DNA of 16,609 nucleotides from CAZEDU01 sp964511185 (GCA_964511185.1 CAZEDU010000113.1:1-16609), one strand, 5' to 3'. Counted from the first letter of the stretch, positions 10,153 through 16,609 are shown. The notes: generated by a model not told the origin, from the sequence alone. Program-made: numbers and translations.

Positions 10153-10587
10153 ATGAGGCACCTCCCTTGTCTGTTGTTGGCCCTGGCCGCCACCGCGTGC
10201 ATTCGCGACACCCGGCCCTCTCGCGAGCGTGGCGCCGCCGCGCTGTTCGACCGCGCGCCCGACGTCCGCGGCCCCGAAAAGGACCGCTGCCAAGCGCTGG
10301 GCAAGTCGTCGGTGCGCCAGAGCTGCGAAGAGGCGCGCTACTTGGGCCAGCTCTACGCGCGGCGGCTGGCGCCCGGCGACGACGTCTGCCTCGAAGGGGG
10401 CGTCGGCGAAGCGCCTGGCGCGTCGTGCCAGGCGCGGGCGAGCGTGGTCGACTCCGACAACGACCGCGTGCTGCTCGAGATTCGCGAGGCCCGCCCCGAG
10501 TCGAGATGGTTCAAAAGGGTGCAGAGCCAGGCCTGGTTTCACGAAGGGGCCCTGGTCGACTTGTACCTGGCTGAGCAGGGATACTGA
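10153..10587 (+). CDS. Small Cys-rich lipoprotein of unknown function
   Basis: 144 aa. The N-terminus MRHLPCLLLALAATAC looks like a lipoprotein signal with the modified Cys at 16; the lipobox is slightly atypical because Ala replaces Leu at -3. The mature part has four further Cys (46, 58, 79, 92), which could make two disulfides in the periplasm. The C-terminal half (about 95-144) looks like one beta-rich unit ending in WFHEGALVDLYLAEQGY. No named family is recognised. It lies 40 nt after the PilZ gene and 10 nt before the EcsC-like gene, so it is probably part of the same transcript. The start at 10153 was taken because it gives the signal peptide; the frame is open upstream to 9976 inside the PilZ gene. 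A role as an envelope partner of the c-di-GMP genes is inference. Confidence 0.75.
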   Translation: MRHLPCLLLALAATACIRDTRPSRERGAAALFDRAPDVRGPEKDRCQALGKSSVRQSCEEARYLGQLYARRLAPGDDVCLEGGVGEAPGASCQARASVVDSDNDRVLLEIREARPESRWFKRVQSQAWFHEGALVDLYLAEQGY

Positions 10588-10597
10588 TGGTACCGCC

Positions 10598-11209
10598 GTG
10601 GCCGCCCTCGACCCCATCACCCAGCGCCTCCTTCAGCTCGCCCAGGCACCGGCCCGCGTGCGCGCGCTCGGTGCGCAGCGGATCAACAAGCTCTTGCTCG
10701 ACGAGCTGGGGCGCTCGCGCCGCCGCATCGACGAGCTGACCGAGCGCTACCCCTCGGCCAGCCGCCGAGAGCTCGCGCAGCGCCTCATCGACTCGAAGAA
10801 GGGGCTCGCGGGAACGCTGGGCGGCGTCACCGGCGTCTTCGGGCTCGCGTCGCTGCCGCTCGATTGGGTGGCGATGATGTGGATTCAGCTCGTGCTGCTG
10901 GTCGACTTGGCGACGCTCCACAAAGTGAACTTGAAGTCGACGCGCAACCGCGACGAGCTGCTCGAGCTGTTCGGCTACGCGAACGGGCTCCAGTCCCTCA
11001 AGCGGGTCAGCCCCAAGCTGTTCGGCCAGCTCGCGACCATGGCGCTCGCGCGCGGCAAGCTGAAGCTCGTCGGTCGCGTGGTGCCGCTGCTGTCGTCGCC
11101 GCTCATCGCCTACATGAACAACCAGCAGATTCAAGTGCTCGGCCAGTACGCGCTGCGCCACTACGGCGGGTTCGAGAAGGCGCGCGGGAAGCTGAAGAGG
11201 GGCGCGTGA
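10598..11209 (+). CDS. EcsC-family protein
   Basis: 203 aa resembling the EcsC family. A Gly-rich hydrophobic stretch at about 70-106 (GTLGGVTGVFGLASLPLDW, then MMWIQLVLLVDLATL) matches the family core. The C-terminal pattern VVPLLSSPLIAYMNN followed by LGQYALRHYGGF (about 161-192) corresponds to the usual 'PxxG...N...G..A..Y' ending. EcsC proteins are membrane-associated, and their molecular role is not settled; the name comes from the Bacillus ecs operon. The start is a GTG at 10598, 10 nt after the lipoprotein stop, with only a weak purine stretch before it. Its TGA overlaps the GTG of the GGDEF gene (GTGA at 11206-11209), a sign of translational coupling and a shared role. Confidence 0.75.
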   Translation: MAALDPITQRLLQLAQAPARVRALGAQRINKLLLDELGRSRRRIDELTERYPSASRRELAQRLIDSKKGLAGTLGGVTGVFGLASLPLDWVAMMWIQLVLLVDLATLHKVNLKSTRNRDELLELFGYANGLQSLKRVSPKLFGQLATMALARGKLKLVGRVVPLLSSPLIAYMNNQQIQVLGQYALRHYGGFEKARGKLKRGA

Positions 11210-11718
11210 CGGCGGGGGCGACCGACACGGTGGCCCACCTCGACCTGCTCACCGGGGCGTTCGAGCGCGACCCGTTCCACGAGGCGCTCGCGCGCGCGGT
11301 GGCCGAGGCGCGGCGCTCGAATCGGCCGCTGAGCCTGCTGCACGTCGACGTGGACGACCTGGAAGAGCACAACCAAGTGCACGGGCGCGACCAGCTGGAC
11401 TTGGGCTTGAGCTGGCTCGTGGTGCAGCTGTCCGAGGTGGCCGACGGGCGCGGGCCGATTGGCCGGCTGGGCGGCGACGAGTTCGCGGTGCTGCTCCAAG
11501 GCGTCGGGGCCGAGGAGGCCGCGGCGGTGGCGGAGGCGATTCGCAAGCGCGCGCAGCGCACCGCGCACGCCTCACCGTTCGGAGACTACCGGCTCACCGT
11601 GAGCGTCGGCGTCGCCACGTTGCGGCCCCAAGAGGCGGCGCTCAACCTGCTCGAGGCCGCCGAGAGCGCGTGCACCAAAGCCAAGCAAGGTGGCCGCGAC
11701 GCCGTCGTCACCCGCTGA
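11206..11718 (+). CDS. GGDEF-domain protein (putative diguanylate cyclase), no sensor domain
   Basis: 170 aa, almost exactly one GGDEF domain with no N-terminal sensor. The GGDEF motif is intact (89-93), the LTGAFERD entry motif is near 15-22, and the metal-binding Asp of HVDVDD is present near 48. If active it makes c-di-GMP from two GTP. Departures from the consensus: the FKxxND stretch reads LEEHNQ, losing the phosphate-contacting Lys, and the inhibitory RxxD site just before GGDEF is absent (DGRG instead), so product inhibition is not expected. Activity is therefore uncertain. The GTG start at 11206 overlaps the EcsC-like stop. As the last gene of a cluster beginning with a PilZ receptor, it may supply a local signal, with the EcsC-like partner as a possible membrane anchor or regulator (inference). 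Confidence 0.88.
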   Translation: MTAGATDTVAHLDLLTGAFERDPFHEALARAVAEARRSNRPLSLLHVDVDDLEEHNQVHGRDQLDLGLSWLVVQLSEVADGRGPIGRLGGDEFAVLLQGVGAEEAAAVAEAIRKRAQRTAHASPFGDYRLTVSVGVATLRPQEAALNLLEAAESACTKAKQGGRDAVVTR

Positions 11719-11734
11719 GCGCGCGCCGCGCGCT
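11718..11734. terminator. GC hairpin between convergent genes
   Basis: AGCGCGC (11718-11724) and GCGCGCT (11728-11734) form a perfect 7-bp stem with a 3-nt loop. The stem fills the whole 14-bp gap between the GGDEF and nadE stop codons and overlaps both. It could act in both directions, but neither side has a T-run, so it may depend on Rho or only block 3' decay. Confidence 0.45.
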
Positions 11735-13616
11735 ACGACTTCAACCACTCCCCCGACGTGACGACCGGCAGCTGCAGCGCCCGCTCGCGGTCCAGGTCCA
11801 GGTTCCCGACGTGCAGCGACAGCGGGCTCTGCACCCACTTGTAGATGGACTGGGTGAACAGCCGCACGAACTTCTCGACGTCGGCCTGAAGCGCCTGGGC
11901 GGCGCGCTCGGGGAACATGCCCCGTAGGACCTCCAGCACCTCGCCCGGCAAGAGCTTCTCGCCCGCGAACAGGTGAAAGCAGGCGTCCAGCACTGGGAAC
12001 GGCATCAGCTCGTCCTCGCCCCGCTGGCCTTCTTTGAGCTCGGGGCCCGCCGGCCGCGCGAGCGCGAGCGCGATGCCTTGGTACCGGTGCTTCTCGGCCA
12101 AGTAGTCGAGCAGGTACATCACCACCGTCTTCGGCACGTTGGCGATGACCGCGAGCGCGCCCATCAGGTCGCCGCCCACGGTGGTGTACCCGACGGCCTT
12201 CTCGCTCATGTTCCCCGTCTGCAGGAACAGCCCGCCGGACGAGTTCGCCCAGTTCCACATGCGCTGCGCCCGAATGCGCGCCTGGATGTTCTGTTCGGTA
12301 ACGGGCGTCACCGGGCCGCCCTGGAGCATCGCCTTCACCGCCTCGAGCTCGCGGGTGAACGCCTCGTCGATGGAGACGACCTCGAGCGGCACGCCCAGCT
12401 CGCCGCAGATCATCCGCGCGGCGGCCTGCGTCTCGGCCGAGGAGTAACGGCTCGGCATGTAGAACGCGCGGAGCAGCTCTCCGGGCGCCTGCGGCTTCAC
12501 CTTCCGCGCATAGCGATGCGCGACGAGCAGCGTGAGCAACGAGTCCCGGCCCCCCGAGAGCGAGACGCCAATCAGCTTGAAGGCGCGCGTCTTCTCGAAG
12601 TAGTCGCCGACCCCGAGCGCGAGCGCGTCGAGCAGCTCTTCGCAGTAGCGCTCCCGCACACCGCGCGGCGACTCCGCGGCCGGCAGAAAGAAGCTCTGGT
12701 GCTTCGGCGTGGGGTAGACGAGCCCGTCGCGCAGCGTCGGCAGCGACGACACGTCGGTGACGGGGAGCGGCGGATGGCGGGTGACGTAGCCTTCGCGGTC
12801 GGACCGCCAGGTGCTGTTCTCCGCGCGCAGGCGAGCGGTGCGGTCCAGGTCGACGACCGCCGTCGCGTACCCTTCGACGAAGCGCGGCGCCTCGAGCACC
12901 CACTTCCCATTTTGATTGACGTACCCGCCGCCGTCGAAGATGAGCCCGTCGTTCGAGCCGACCGCGTTCGCGTAGACGAACGTGCACTGATGATCCGCCG
13001 CGCGGGTGGCGATGGTCTCCTGTCGGCTCTGGTCGAAGCCGATGCGAAAGGGCGACGCCGAGAGGTTCACCACCAGCTCGGCGCCCGCGTAGGCGCGGCG
13101 GCGGATGGGCCCGTCGGCGCTCCACATGTCCTCGCACACCTCGGCGGCCACGGTGCCGAAGTCGAACCGAAACACCCGGTCTCCGAACGGCACGCCCCGG
13201 TGCAGCTCGTCTTGCCCCACGTACCCGCGGGAGAACGTGCGGCCTTCGTAGAAGATGCTGTACGTCGGCAGCTTCTGCTTCGGCACCAGCCCCACCACGC
13301 GCCCCGACAGCACCAGCGCCGCGCAGTTGTACCGAAGCCCCTGGTGCGAAATCGCCAGCCCCAAGACGAACAGCGTGCGCGTGCTCGAGGTCGACTGGGC
13401 GAAGCGCTGCAGCTCGTCCCACTGCCCATCCACGAAGCCCTGCCACTGAATCAGGTCCTCGGTCGGGTAACCGCCGATGAGTTGCTCTTGAAAGACCCCG
13501 ACGGTGACGCCCTCGCCCGCCATGCGCAGCGCGAGCGCCACCGCCTTGTCGGTGTTCGTTCGAAACGCACCGACGGTGGTGTTGACGCTGGCGATGCCAA
13601 GCTGAATAAGGCGCAT
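11733..13616 (-). CDS. nadE: Glutamine-dependent NAD+ synthetase
   Basis: 627 aa, the long glutamine-using form. It makes NAD+ from nicotinic acid adenine dinucleotide, ATP and glutamine, the last step of NAD synthesis. The N-terminal nitrilase-fold glutaminase (about 1-285) has its triad: Glu44 in FQEQ, Lys115 in KQKLPTY and Cys161 in EVCED. The synthetase domain (about 325-610) has the ATP pyrophosphatase P-loop SGGRDS (354-359), the helix RIRAQRMW (447-454) and GNMSEKAVGYTTVGGD (468-483). The ATG at 13616 has GAGG six nt upstream. The START-domain gene ends 27 nt upstream on the same strand, so nadE is probably the last gene of that operon. It converges on the GGDEF gene with a 14-nt gap. 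Confidence 0.96.
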   Translation of the reverse strand: MRLIQLGIASVNTTVGAFRTNTDKAVALALRMAGEGVTVGVFQEQLIGGYPTEDLIQWQGFVDGQWDELQRFAQSTSSTRTLFVLGLAISHQGLRYNCAALVLSGRVVGLVPKQKLPTYSIFYEGRTFSRGYVGQDELHRGVPFGDRVFRFDFGTVAAEVCEDMWSADGPIRRRAYAGAELVVNLSASPFRIGFDQSRQETIATRAADHQCTFVYANAVGSNDGLIFDGGGYVNQNGKWVLEAPRFVEGYATAVVDLDRTARLRAENSTWRSDREGYVTRHPPLPVTDVSSLPTLRDGLVYPTPKHQSFFLPAAESPRGVRERYCEELLDALALGVGDYFEKTRAFKLIGVSLSGGRDSLLTLLVAHRYARKVKPQAPGELLRAFYMPSRYSSAETQAAARMICGELGVPLEVVSIDEAFTRELEAVKAMLQGGPVTPVTEQNIQARIRAQRMWNWANSSGGLFLQTGNMSEKAVGYTTVGGDLMGALAVIANVPKTVVMYLLDYLAEKHRYQGIALALARPAGPELKEGQRGEDELMPFPVLDACFHLFAGEKLLPGEVLEVLRGMFPERAAQALQADVEKFVRLFTQSIYKWVQSPLSLHVGNLDLDRERALQLPVVTSGEWLKS

Positions 13617-13643
13617 ACGCTACCTCGCCCGCCGAAGCGGACG

Positions 13644-14417
13644 TCAGTCCTTCGCCGCCTGCCCGGGCGGCTGCGCGCCCTTCTTCGCGCGCTCCTCGGC
13701 CAACCGACGCGCCTCCTTCTCCACCGCCTTGAAGGTGTCGGTCACGCCGGTCTTGTTGCCCATGTTGGCAGCGAACGATGGGATGTTCCCGCCGGGGTCG
13801 ACGGCGAACTTGTAGACCGCCCAGCTCTTGCCGCCCGGGCGCGGCGTCACGTGCCAGCTGCCTTCGTTCACCTTCAGCCGCACGATGCCGACCCGGGAGG
13901 GGATGTGATTGGGCACCGCCCACCAGCGCTGACGAAACACGCCCGAGCCGTCGGGCTGCACGCCTTCATCCAACACCACCCGCGAGATGTAATCGCGCGC
14001 GGCGACGAAGGGCAGCTGCAGCTTCGTGTACACGAACGCGCTGCCGTCCGGCGCCTTGCCCAGCTCGCGCGACTCGGAGACGTAGGGCATGAACTGGGTG
14101 AAGCGCTGCGCGTTCACCAACGCCGCCTGAATGTCTTGCACCGGGGCGTTGATTTCGCCTTCCGCCCAGATGTCGCGAATGGGGGAGTTGGGCCGCGGCT
14201 TCGACTTCACCACGATGGGCCCGTTGGCCACCGTCTCCCAGCCATCGTCGGCGCCGGCGGGCAGGGCGAGCAGCGCGGTCAGCGCCAGCGCCGATGCTGA
14301 CAACCGGGGAAACGCGGGGCTCCGGCCGGCCCGACGCGTGTTGCCAGGTGCCTCCACGCCCCTGAAGGTATCCGCTTCGTCGGGCGGCGCGCCAGCGTTG
14401 GTTGAGGTCGGCCCCAT
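13644..14417 (-). CDS. Exported START-domain (SRPBCC) protein
   Basis: Up to 257 aa. A hydrophobic signal segment (about 39-54, SASALALTALLALPAGA) precedes a START-like lipid-binding domain (about 60-235), recognised from the IWAEGEINAP start, the FTQFMPYV stretch and LPFVAARDYISRV. START domains form a helix-grip cavity that binds lipids or other hydrophobic ligands, and this one should act in the periplasm. The C-terminal about 25 residues are charged and Pro/Gln-rich. The start is uncertain: ATG 14417 gives an unusually long N-region, while GTG 14357 gives a more typical signal peptide; neither has a good ribosome site. It lies 28 nt after the LON-domain gene and 27 nt before nadE, so all three are probably co-transcribed. 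The ligand is unknown. Confidence 0.85.
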   Translation of the reverse strand: MGPTSTNAGAPPDEADTFRGVEAPGNTRRAGRSPAFPRLSASALALTALLALPAGADDGWETVANGPIVVKSKPRPNSPIRDIWAEGEINAPVQDIQAALVNAQRFTQFMPYVSESRELGKAPDGSAFVYTKLQLPFVAARDYISRVVLDEGVQPDGSGVFRQRWWAVPNHIPSRVGIVRLKVNEGSWHVTPRPGGKSWAVYKFAVDPGGNIPSFAANMGNKTGVTDTFKAVEKEARRLAEERAKKGAQPPGQAAKD

Positions 14418-14445
14418 GTCTTTAGGAGGACTGTTCGCCCAAGGG

Positions 14446-15102
14446 CTAATTCAGCGGCCCCAGCTTCTTGGCCTCGTTGAGGCGCGCCATCAGCTCGCTC
14501 ACGTCGAGCAGCACCGCGCGCAACCGGCGCTGTGGGTCCAGCTCGCTGAGCAGCGTTTGACGTCGCGGAATGTCGGACACCAAGGTGGAGGCGATGACGT
14601 CGGCCAGCGCGCCGCCTTGAAGCCGGTTGGCCAGCTCCATCACCTTGGCGGCGACCTCCTTGGGGACGTGCACGCACAGCTCGAGCACCGCGCGGCGCAA
14701 GAGCTCCTCCTCCTCGCCCGCGTACGGCGGGTCGGAGAGAACCTCGGCGCGCACCTCGCGGTAGGGCTTGTCCGCGGGCAGCTCCTCGAGCACCCGCACG
14801 CGCGAAGCGCCGTGGAGCAGCACGTTGTACCGGCCGTCGGCCAGCGACTCGTGCCAGGCGAGCACACCCGCACAGCACAGCGGCACCAGCGGCGGACGGC
14901 CGTGGTAGTTGACCTCCCAGCCTGGCTGCATCTGCGCGATGGCGATGACCTGATCTGTCTCGAGCGCGTCCTTCACCATGTCGCGGTAGCGCGGCTCGAA
15001 GATGTGCAGCGGCAGCGCGGCGTGCGGAAACATCACCGCCGACGGCAGCGGGAAGACCTTCAAGTGCGAGGCCGCGACCTGCACGCGCTCGAGCGGATTC
15101 AT
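14446..15102 (-). CDS. LON peptidase substrate-binding domain protein
   Basis: 218 aa from the ATG at 15102. The N-terminal half is the LON N-domain fold, shown by LKVFPLP (14-20), FPHAALPLHIFEPRYR (25-40) and DGRYNVLLHGASRVRV. The C-terminal half is helical. There is no AAA+ ATPase or Ser-Lys protease domain, so it is a stand-alone member of the family, usually annotated as a LON substrate-binding-domain protein with no proven activity. A GTG at 15153 would add 17 residues; the ATG is preferred because the domain begins soon after it. Two adjacent Cys occur in VPLCCAG. It is the first gene of a probable three-gene operon with the START-domain protein and nadE. Confidence 0.9.
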   Translation of the reverse strand: MNPLERVQVAASHLKVFPLPSAVMFPHAALPLHIFEPRYRDMVKDALETDQVIAIAQMQPGWEVNYHGRPPLVPLCCAGVLAWHESLADGRYNVLLHGASRVRVLEELPADKPYREVRAEVLSDPPYAGEEEELLRRAVLELCVHVPKEVAAKVMELANRLQGGALADVIASTLVSDIPRRQTLLSELDPQRRLRAVLLDVSELMARLNEAKKLGPLN

Positions 15103-15164
15103 CTCCACAGACTTCGCACCGTACGCCGTTTTTCCCCCAAAGGCCCGACGCACCGCCCTATTCG

Positions 15165-15175
15165 CCGACTGTCGG
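15165..15175. repeat. Perfect 11-bp palindrome with GACTGTC core
   Basis: CCGAC-T-GTCGG, upstream of the LON-domain gene and beyond the terminator of the exbD-like genes. It shares the GACTGTC core with a second palindrome centred 65 bp away, so the pair may be sites for one dimeric DNA-binding protein. Confidence 0.45.
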
Positions 15176-15180
15176 ACGGT

Positions 15181-15221
15181 TGGAAAAGAAAAACCCCGGT
15201 GCCCTGGGAAGGGACCGGGGT
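15181..15221 (-). terminator. Intrinsic terminator of the ExbB-ExbD-ExbD operon
   Basis: On the minus strand, ACCCCGGT (15221-15214) pairs perfectly with ACCGGGGT (15200-15193) around a 13-nt loop and is followed by TTTTTCTTTTCC. This is a classic Rho-independent terminator about 27 nt after the last exbD-like stop at 15248. It separates that operon from the LON-domain gene downstream. Confidence 0.88.
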
Positions 15222-15227
15222 GGAGCG

Positions 15228-15242
15228 AGGGGACTGTCCCCT
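15228..15242. repeat. Near-perfect 15-bp palindrome AGGGGAC-T-GTCCCCT
   Basis: Two 7-bp arms around a single T, just past the stop of the last exbD-like gene and before its terminator. The single-base loop is too tight for a stable RNA hairpin, so a protein site or a dispersed palindromic (REP-like) element fits better. It shares the GACTGTC core with the palindrome at 15165-15175. Confidence 0.5.
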
Positions 15243-15247
15243 TTGGG

Positions 15248-15832
15248 CTACTGCGGCGCGGCCGGCGCGGTCTCCGCCGAGGCCGTGGCGTCGCCCTTGG
15301 TCATCGTGGCGAAGTTGATGTTGCCGTAGCCAGCGGAGGCGCAGCTGAACATCACCCGCTTGATGATCTTGAACTGCACTTCCTTGTTCGCCTGGATGTT
15401 GATGTCGCCCTTGAAGCCCTGGGTGTCACGCGCCGCCGCGTGCAGGTCTTCGTACTTCTTCCGCAGGTCGCGCAGCTTCTCGACCAGGGCGGGAATCTCC
15501 AGGTACTCCTCGCGCGAGAGGTCTTCGACGCGGCCGATGACCGAGCCGTCGACCAGCACCTGCTCGTTGGAGACCATCACCACCGCGGCGTTCTGGACCT
15601 CCTGAACGTTGACCGCCTCGGGCAGCTGAATGTCCTTGGTCATCATCAGCACCTCGCCCGTCGCCGAGAAGTTGGCGATGAGGAAGAGCACGATGATGAC
15701 GAACATGTCGACCAGCGGGGTGATGAGCAGGTCAGCGTACGTCTGCTTCTTTCCGTGGGCCGCGCCGTGACCGAACACCTTCGAGTGCTCGAGGCGCTTG
15801 CCGAACCGTTTGCCGGGAACCTTGATGGGCAT
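15248..15832 (-). CDS. ExbD/TolR-family proton-channel subunit (second; candidate AglS-type)
   Basis: 194 aa. A basic cytoplasmic N-terminus (about 1-33) is followed by one membrane helix (about 35-55) carrying the family's essential Asp (Asp42 in ITPLVDMF), then a periplasmic domain of about 130 residues ending in an Ala-rich tail. Together with an ExbB/TolQ channel it should use proton flow to drive an envelope machine. It starts 9 nt after the first exbD-like gene, with a purine-rich AGAGAGAA just before the ATG at 15832. The order ExbB, ExbD, ExbD matches the gliding motor genes aglR, aglQ, aglS of Myxococcus xanthus, making this a candidate AglS. Myxobacteria also carry similar triads for TonB-type transport, so the symbol is left blank. 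Confidence 0.92.
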   Translation of the reverse strand: MPIKVPGKRFGKRLEHSKVFGHGAAHGKKQTYADLLITPLVDMFVIIVLFLIANFSATGEVLMMTKDIQLPEAVNVQEVQNAAVVMVSNEQVLVDGSVIGRVEDLSREEYLEIPALVEKLRDLRKKYEDLHAAARDTQGFKGDINIQANKEVQFKIIKRVMFSCASAGYGNINFATMTKGDATASAETAPAAPQ

Positions 15833-15841
15833 GATTCTCTC

Positions 15842-16312
15842 TCAACTGACCGAAACGTTGGGCAGACCAGCGCCGATGCACTCGTCGATGATTCGAACGA
15901 GGTCGTCGTAACGGACCGTGTCCTCCGCCTGGAGGGTGATGGCCGCCTGGTCGGGAAGCTGCGTCTTGATCTCTTTGATCTTCGTCTGCAGCTGGGTGAG
16001 GTCGATTCTGCCGGTGCCGTCGCGCGTCACCGCGATGTTGAACGTGCTGCCGCCGGCGTTCAGCGTGAGCTGCTTCTCGGTGATCTGGAGCGTCAGCGGA
16101 ACGGTCGGCTTGTCTTCCTGCTCCTTGTTCGGGTCGGCAGGGCCACCCGAGCTCGACACCTGGAGGCGGCCGATCTGCGTCCACACCGCCGTCATGATGA
16201 GGAAGCTGATGGTCACCGCCATCAAGTCGATGAAGGGGACCAAGTTGATGGCAGTGTCTAAGGGCTTTTTGCCGCCCTTCCCACCACCGCCCATATCCAT
16301 TCCGCCGGCCAT
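15842..16312 (-). CDS. ExbD/TolR-family proton-channel subunit (first; candidate AglQ-type)
   Basis: 156 aa. A Gly/Met/Lys-rich N-terminus is followed by one membrane helix (about 22-45) with the key Asp29 in NLVPFIDLMAV, then a periplasmic domain. From memory, the functionally essential Asp of M. xanthus AglQ is at position 28, close to this one, which supports but does not prove orthology. The ribosome site AAGGAG lies five nt before the ATG at 16312. A 133-nt gap separates it from the ExbB-like gene upstream and contains a strong hairpin, while the next exbD-like gene follows after 9 nt. It should form a proton-conducting complex with the ExbB-like and second ExbD-like proteins. Confidence 0.93.
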   Translation of the reverse strand: MAGGMDMGGGGKGGKKPLDTAINLVPFIDLMAVTISFLIMTAVWTQIGRLQVSSSGGPADPNKEQEDKPTVPLTLQITEKQLTLNAGGSTFNIAVTRDGTGRIDLTQLQTKIKEIKTQLPDQAAITLQAEDTVRYDDLVRIIDECIGAGLPNVSVS

Positions 16313-16384
16313 GGCTGCTCCTTGCTACGCGGGCCTTTCGTGAGCCCCTGAACCCTTTGACACCAACAGACTGCGTCGAGTTTG

Positions 16385-16424
16385 CGGTGGAGGGCCTTCG
16401 CTCGAAAACGAAGGCCCTCCACCG
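16385..16424 (-). promoter_or_regulatory. Perfect 16-bp stem-loop between exbB-like and exbD-like genes
   Basis: CGGTGGAGGGCCTTCG (16385-16400) and its exact reverse complement (16409-16424) flank an 8-nt loop. It begins 21 nt after the exbB-like stop. The minus-strand sequence after the stem has no T-run, so it is not a standard intrinsic terminator. It may protect the upstream mRNA 3' end or partly terminate, which would adjust the ratio of channel subunits. Confidence 0.7.
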
Positions 16425-16445
16425 ACGAACCGGAGGAAAAGCGGA

Positions 16446-16609
16446 TTACTCGTCGTCGTGGCGCGAGGCCGAGACGGTGGCGTTCTTGAACTTGTCGCGG
16501 TTGGAGACGACCAGGTTCAGGACCGAGACCGAGGTCTCGTTGATGTCGTTGATCAGCGACTGGGTGCGGCCGTTGAGCACCGAGAAGGCGATCAGCGCCG
16601 GGATCGCGC
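16446..16609 (-). CDS. MotA/TolQ/ExbB proton-channel protein (C-terminal fragment, cut by window end)
   Basis: Only the last 53 residues are visible, ending in TAA at 16446-16448. The segment begins AIPALIAFSVLNGR, the last membrane helix of the ExbB/TolQ family, followed by an amphipathic tail with LVVSNRDKF and the acidic end SRHDDE. Identification is strengthened by the two ExbD-like genes that follow. It would form the pentameric channel of the complex. If the triad is the gliding motor, this is AglR; otherwise it is a TonB- or Tol-type ExbB. The start lies beyond the window. Confidence 0.85.
   Translation of the reverse strand, partial: AIPALIAFSVLNGRTQSLINDINETSVSVLNLVVSNRDKFKNATVSASRHDDE

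Noticed and set aside
11973..14300. 775-codon plus-strand frame and a 783-codon minus frame across the nadE region
   Set aside because: Both overlap the clearly identified NAD+ synthetase and START genes in other frames and show only low-complexity Arg/Ala/Gly/His-rich composition.

Overview
The window is GC-rich and densely packed, with very high G/C at third codon positions, GTG starts and many short or negative intergenic gaps. The gene content fits a myxobacterium or a close relative in the Myxococcota: an FHA-type sigma-54 activator, an ExbB-ExbD-ExbD proton-channel triad, several lipoproteins and a c-di-GMP cluster. This placement is inferred from gene content and style; no rRNA or other marker is present.

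Left block, 1-6921, minus strand. Transcription runs right to left: an ABC exporter (6921-5056), a GT-C-like polytopic membrane protein (5001-3247), an aromatic amino acid hydroxylase (3263-2421, its start inside the upstream gene), a DUF2804 protein (about 2385-1336) and an FHA/AAA+ sigma-54 regulator cut by the window start (1316-1). Gaps are -17 to about 55 nt, so read-through is likely, although the products do not form one obvious pathway.

Middle block, 6922-11718. A divergent region of about 290 bp carries a degenerate hexanucleotide array folded into a long imperfect inverted repeat ending in T5. It precedes an unrecognised 386-aa protein (7211-8371, plus). That gene meets a small Rof-like protein (8620-8372, minus) at a shared TGATCA. 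A tandem LEA14-like lipoprotein follows (8681-9517, plus). Then comes a plus-strand cluster: PilZ protein, small Cys-rich lipoprotein, EcsC-like protein and GGDEF protein (9651-11718). The last two overlap by a shared GTGA, and the cluster looks like a local c-di-GMP synthesis and response unit.

Right block, 11733-16609, minus strand. One probable operon holds a LON-substrate-binding-domain protein, a secreted START-domain protein and glutamine-dependent NAD+ synthetase (15102-11733). It ends at a GC hairpin shared with the convergent GGDEF gene. Upstream is the end of an ExbB/TolQ gene (cut by the window edge) followed by two ExbD/TolR genes. These end in a clear intrinsic terminator (about 15181-15221), and a perfect 16-bp stem lies between the exbB-like and first exbD-like genes. 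The triad order resembles the gliding motor genes aglR-aglQ-aglS of Myxococcus, which is a candidate assignment only.

No rRNA, tRNA, insertion sequence, CRISPR array or phage gene was seen. The most unusual items are the hexamer palindrome, the altered catalytic and sigma-contact residues of the activator, the intra-operon hairpin, the c-di-GMP cluster, the Rof-like small protein and paired palindromes sharing a GACTGTC core.
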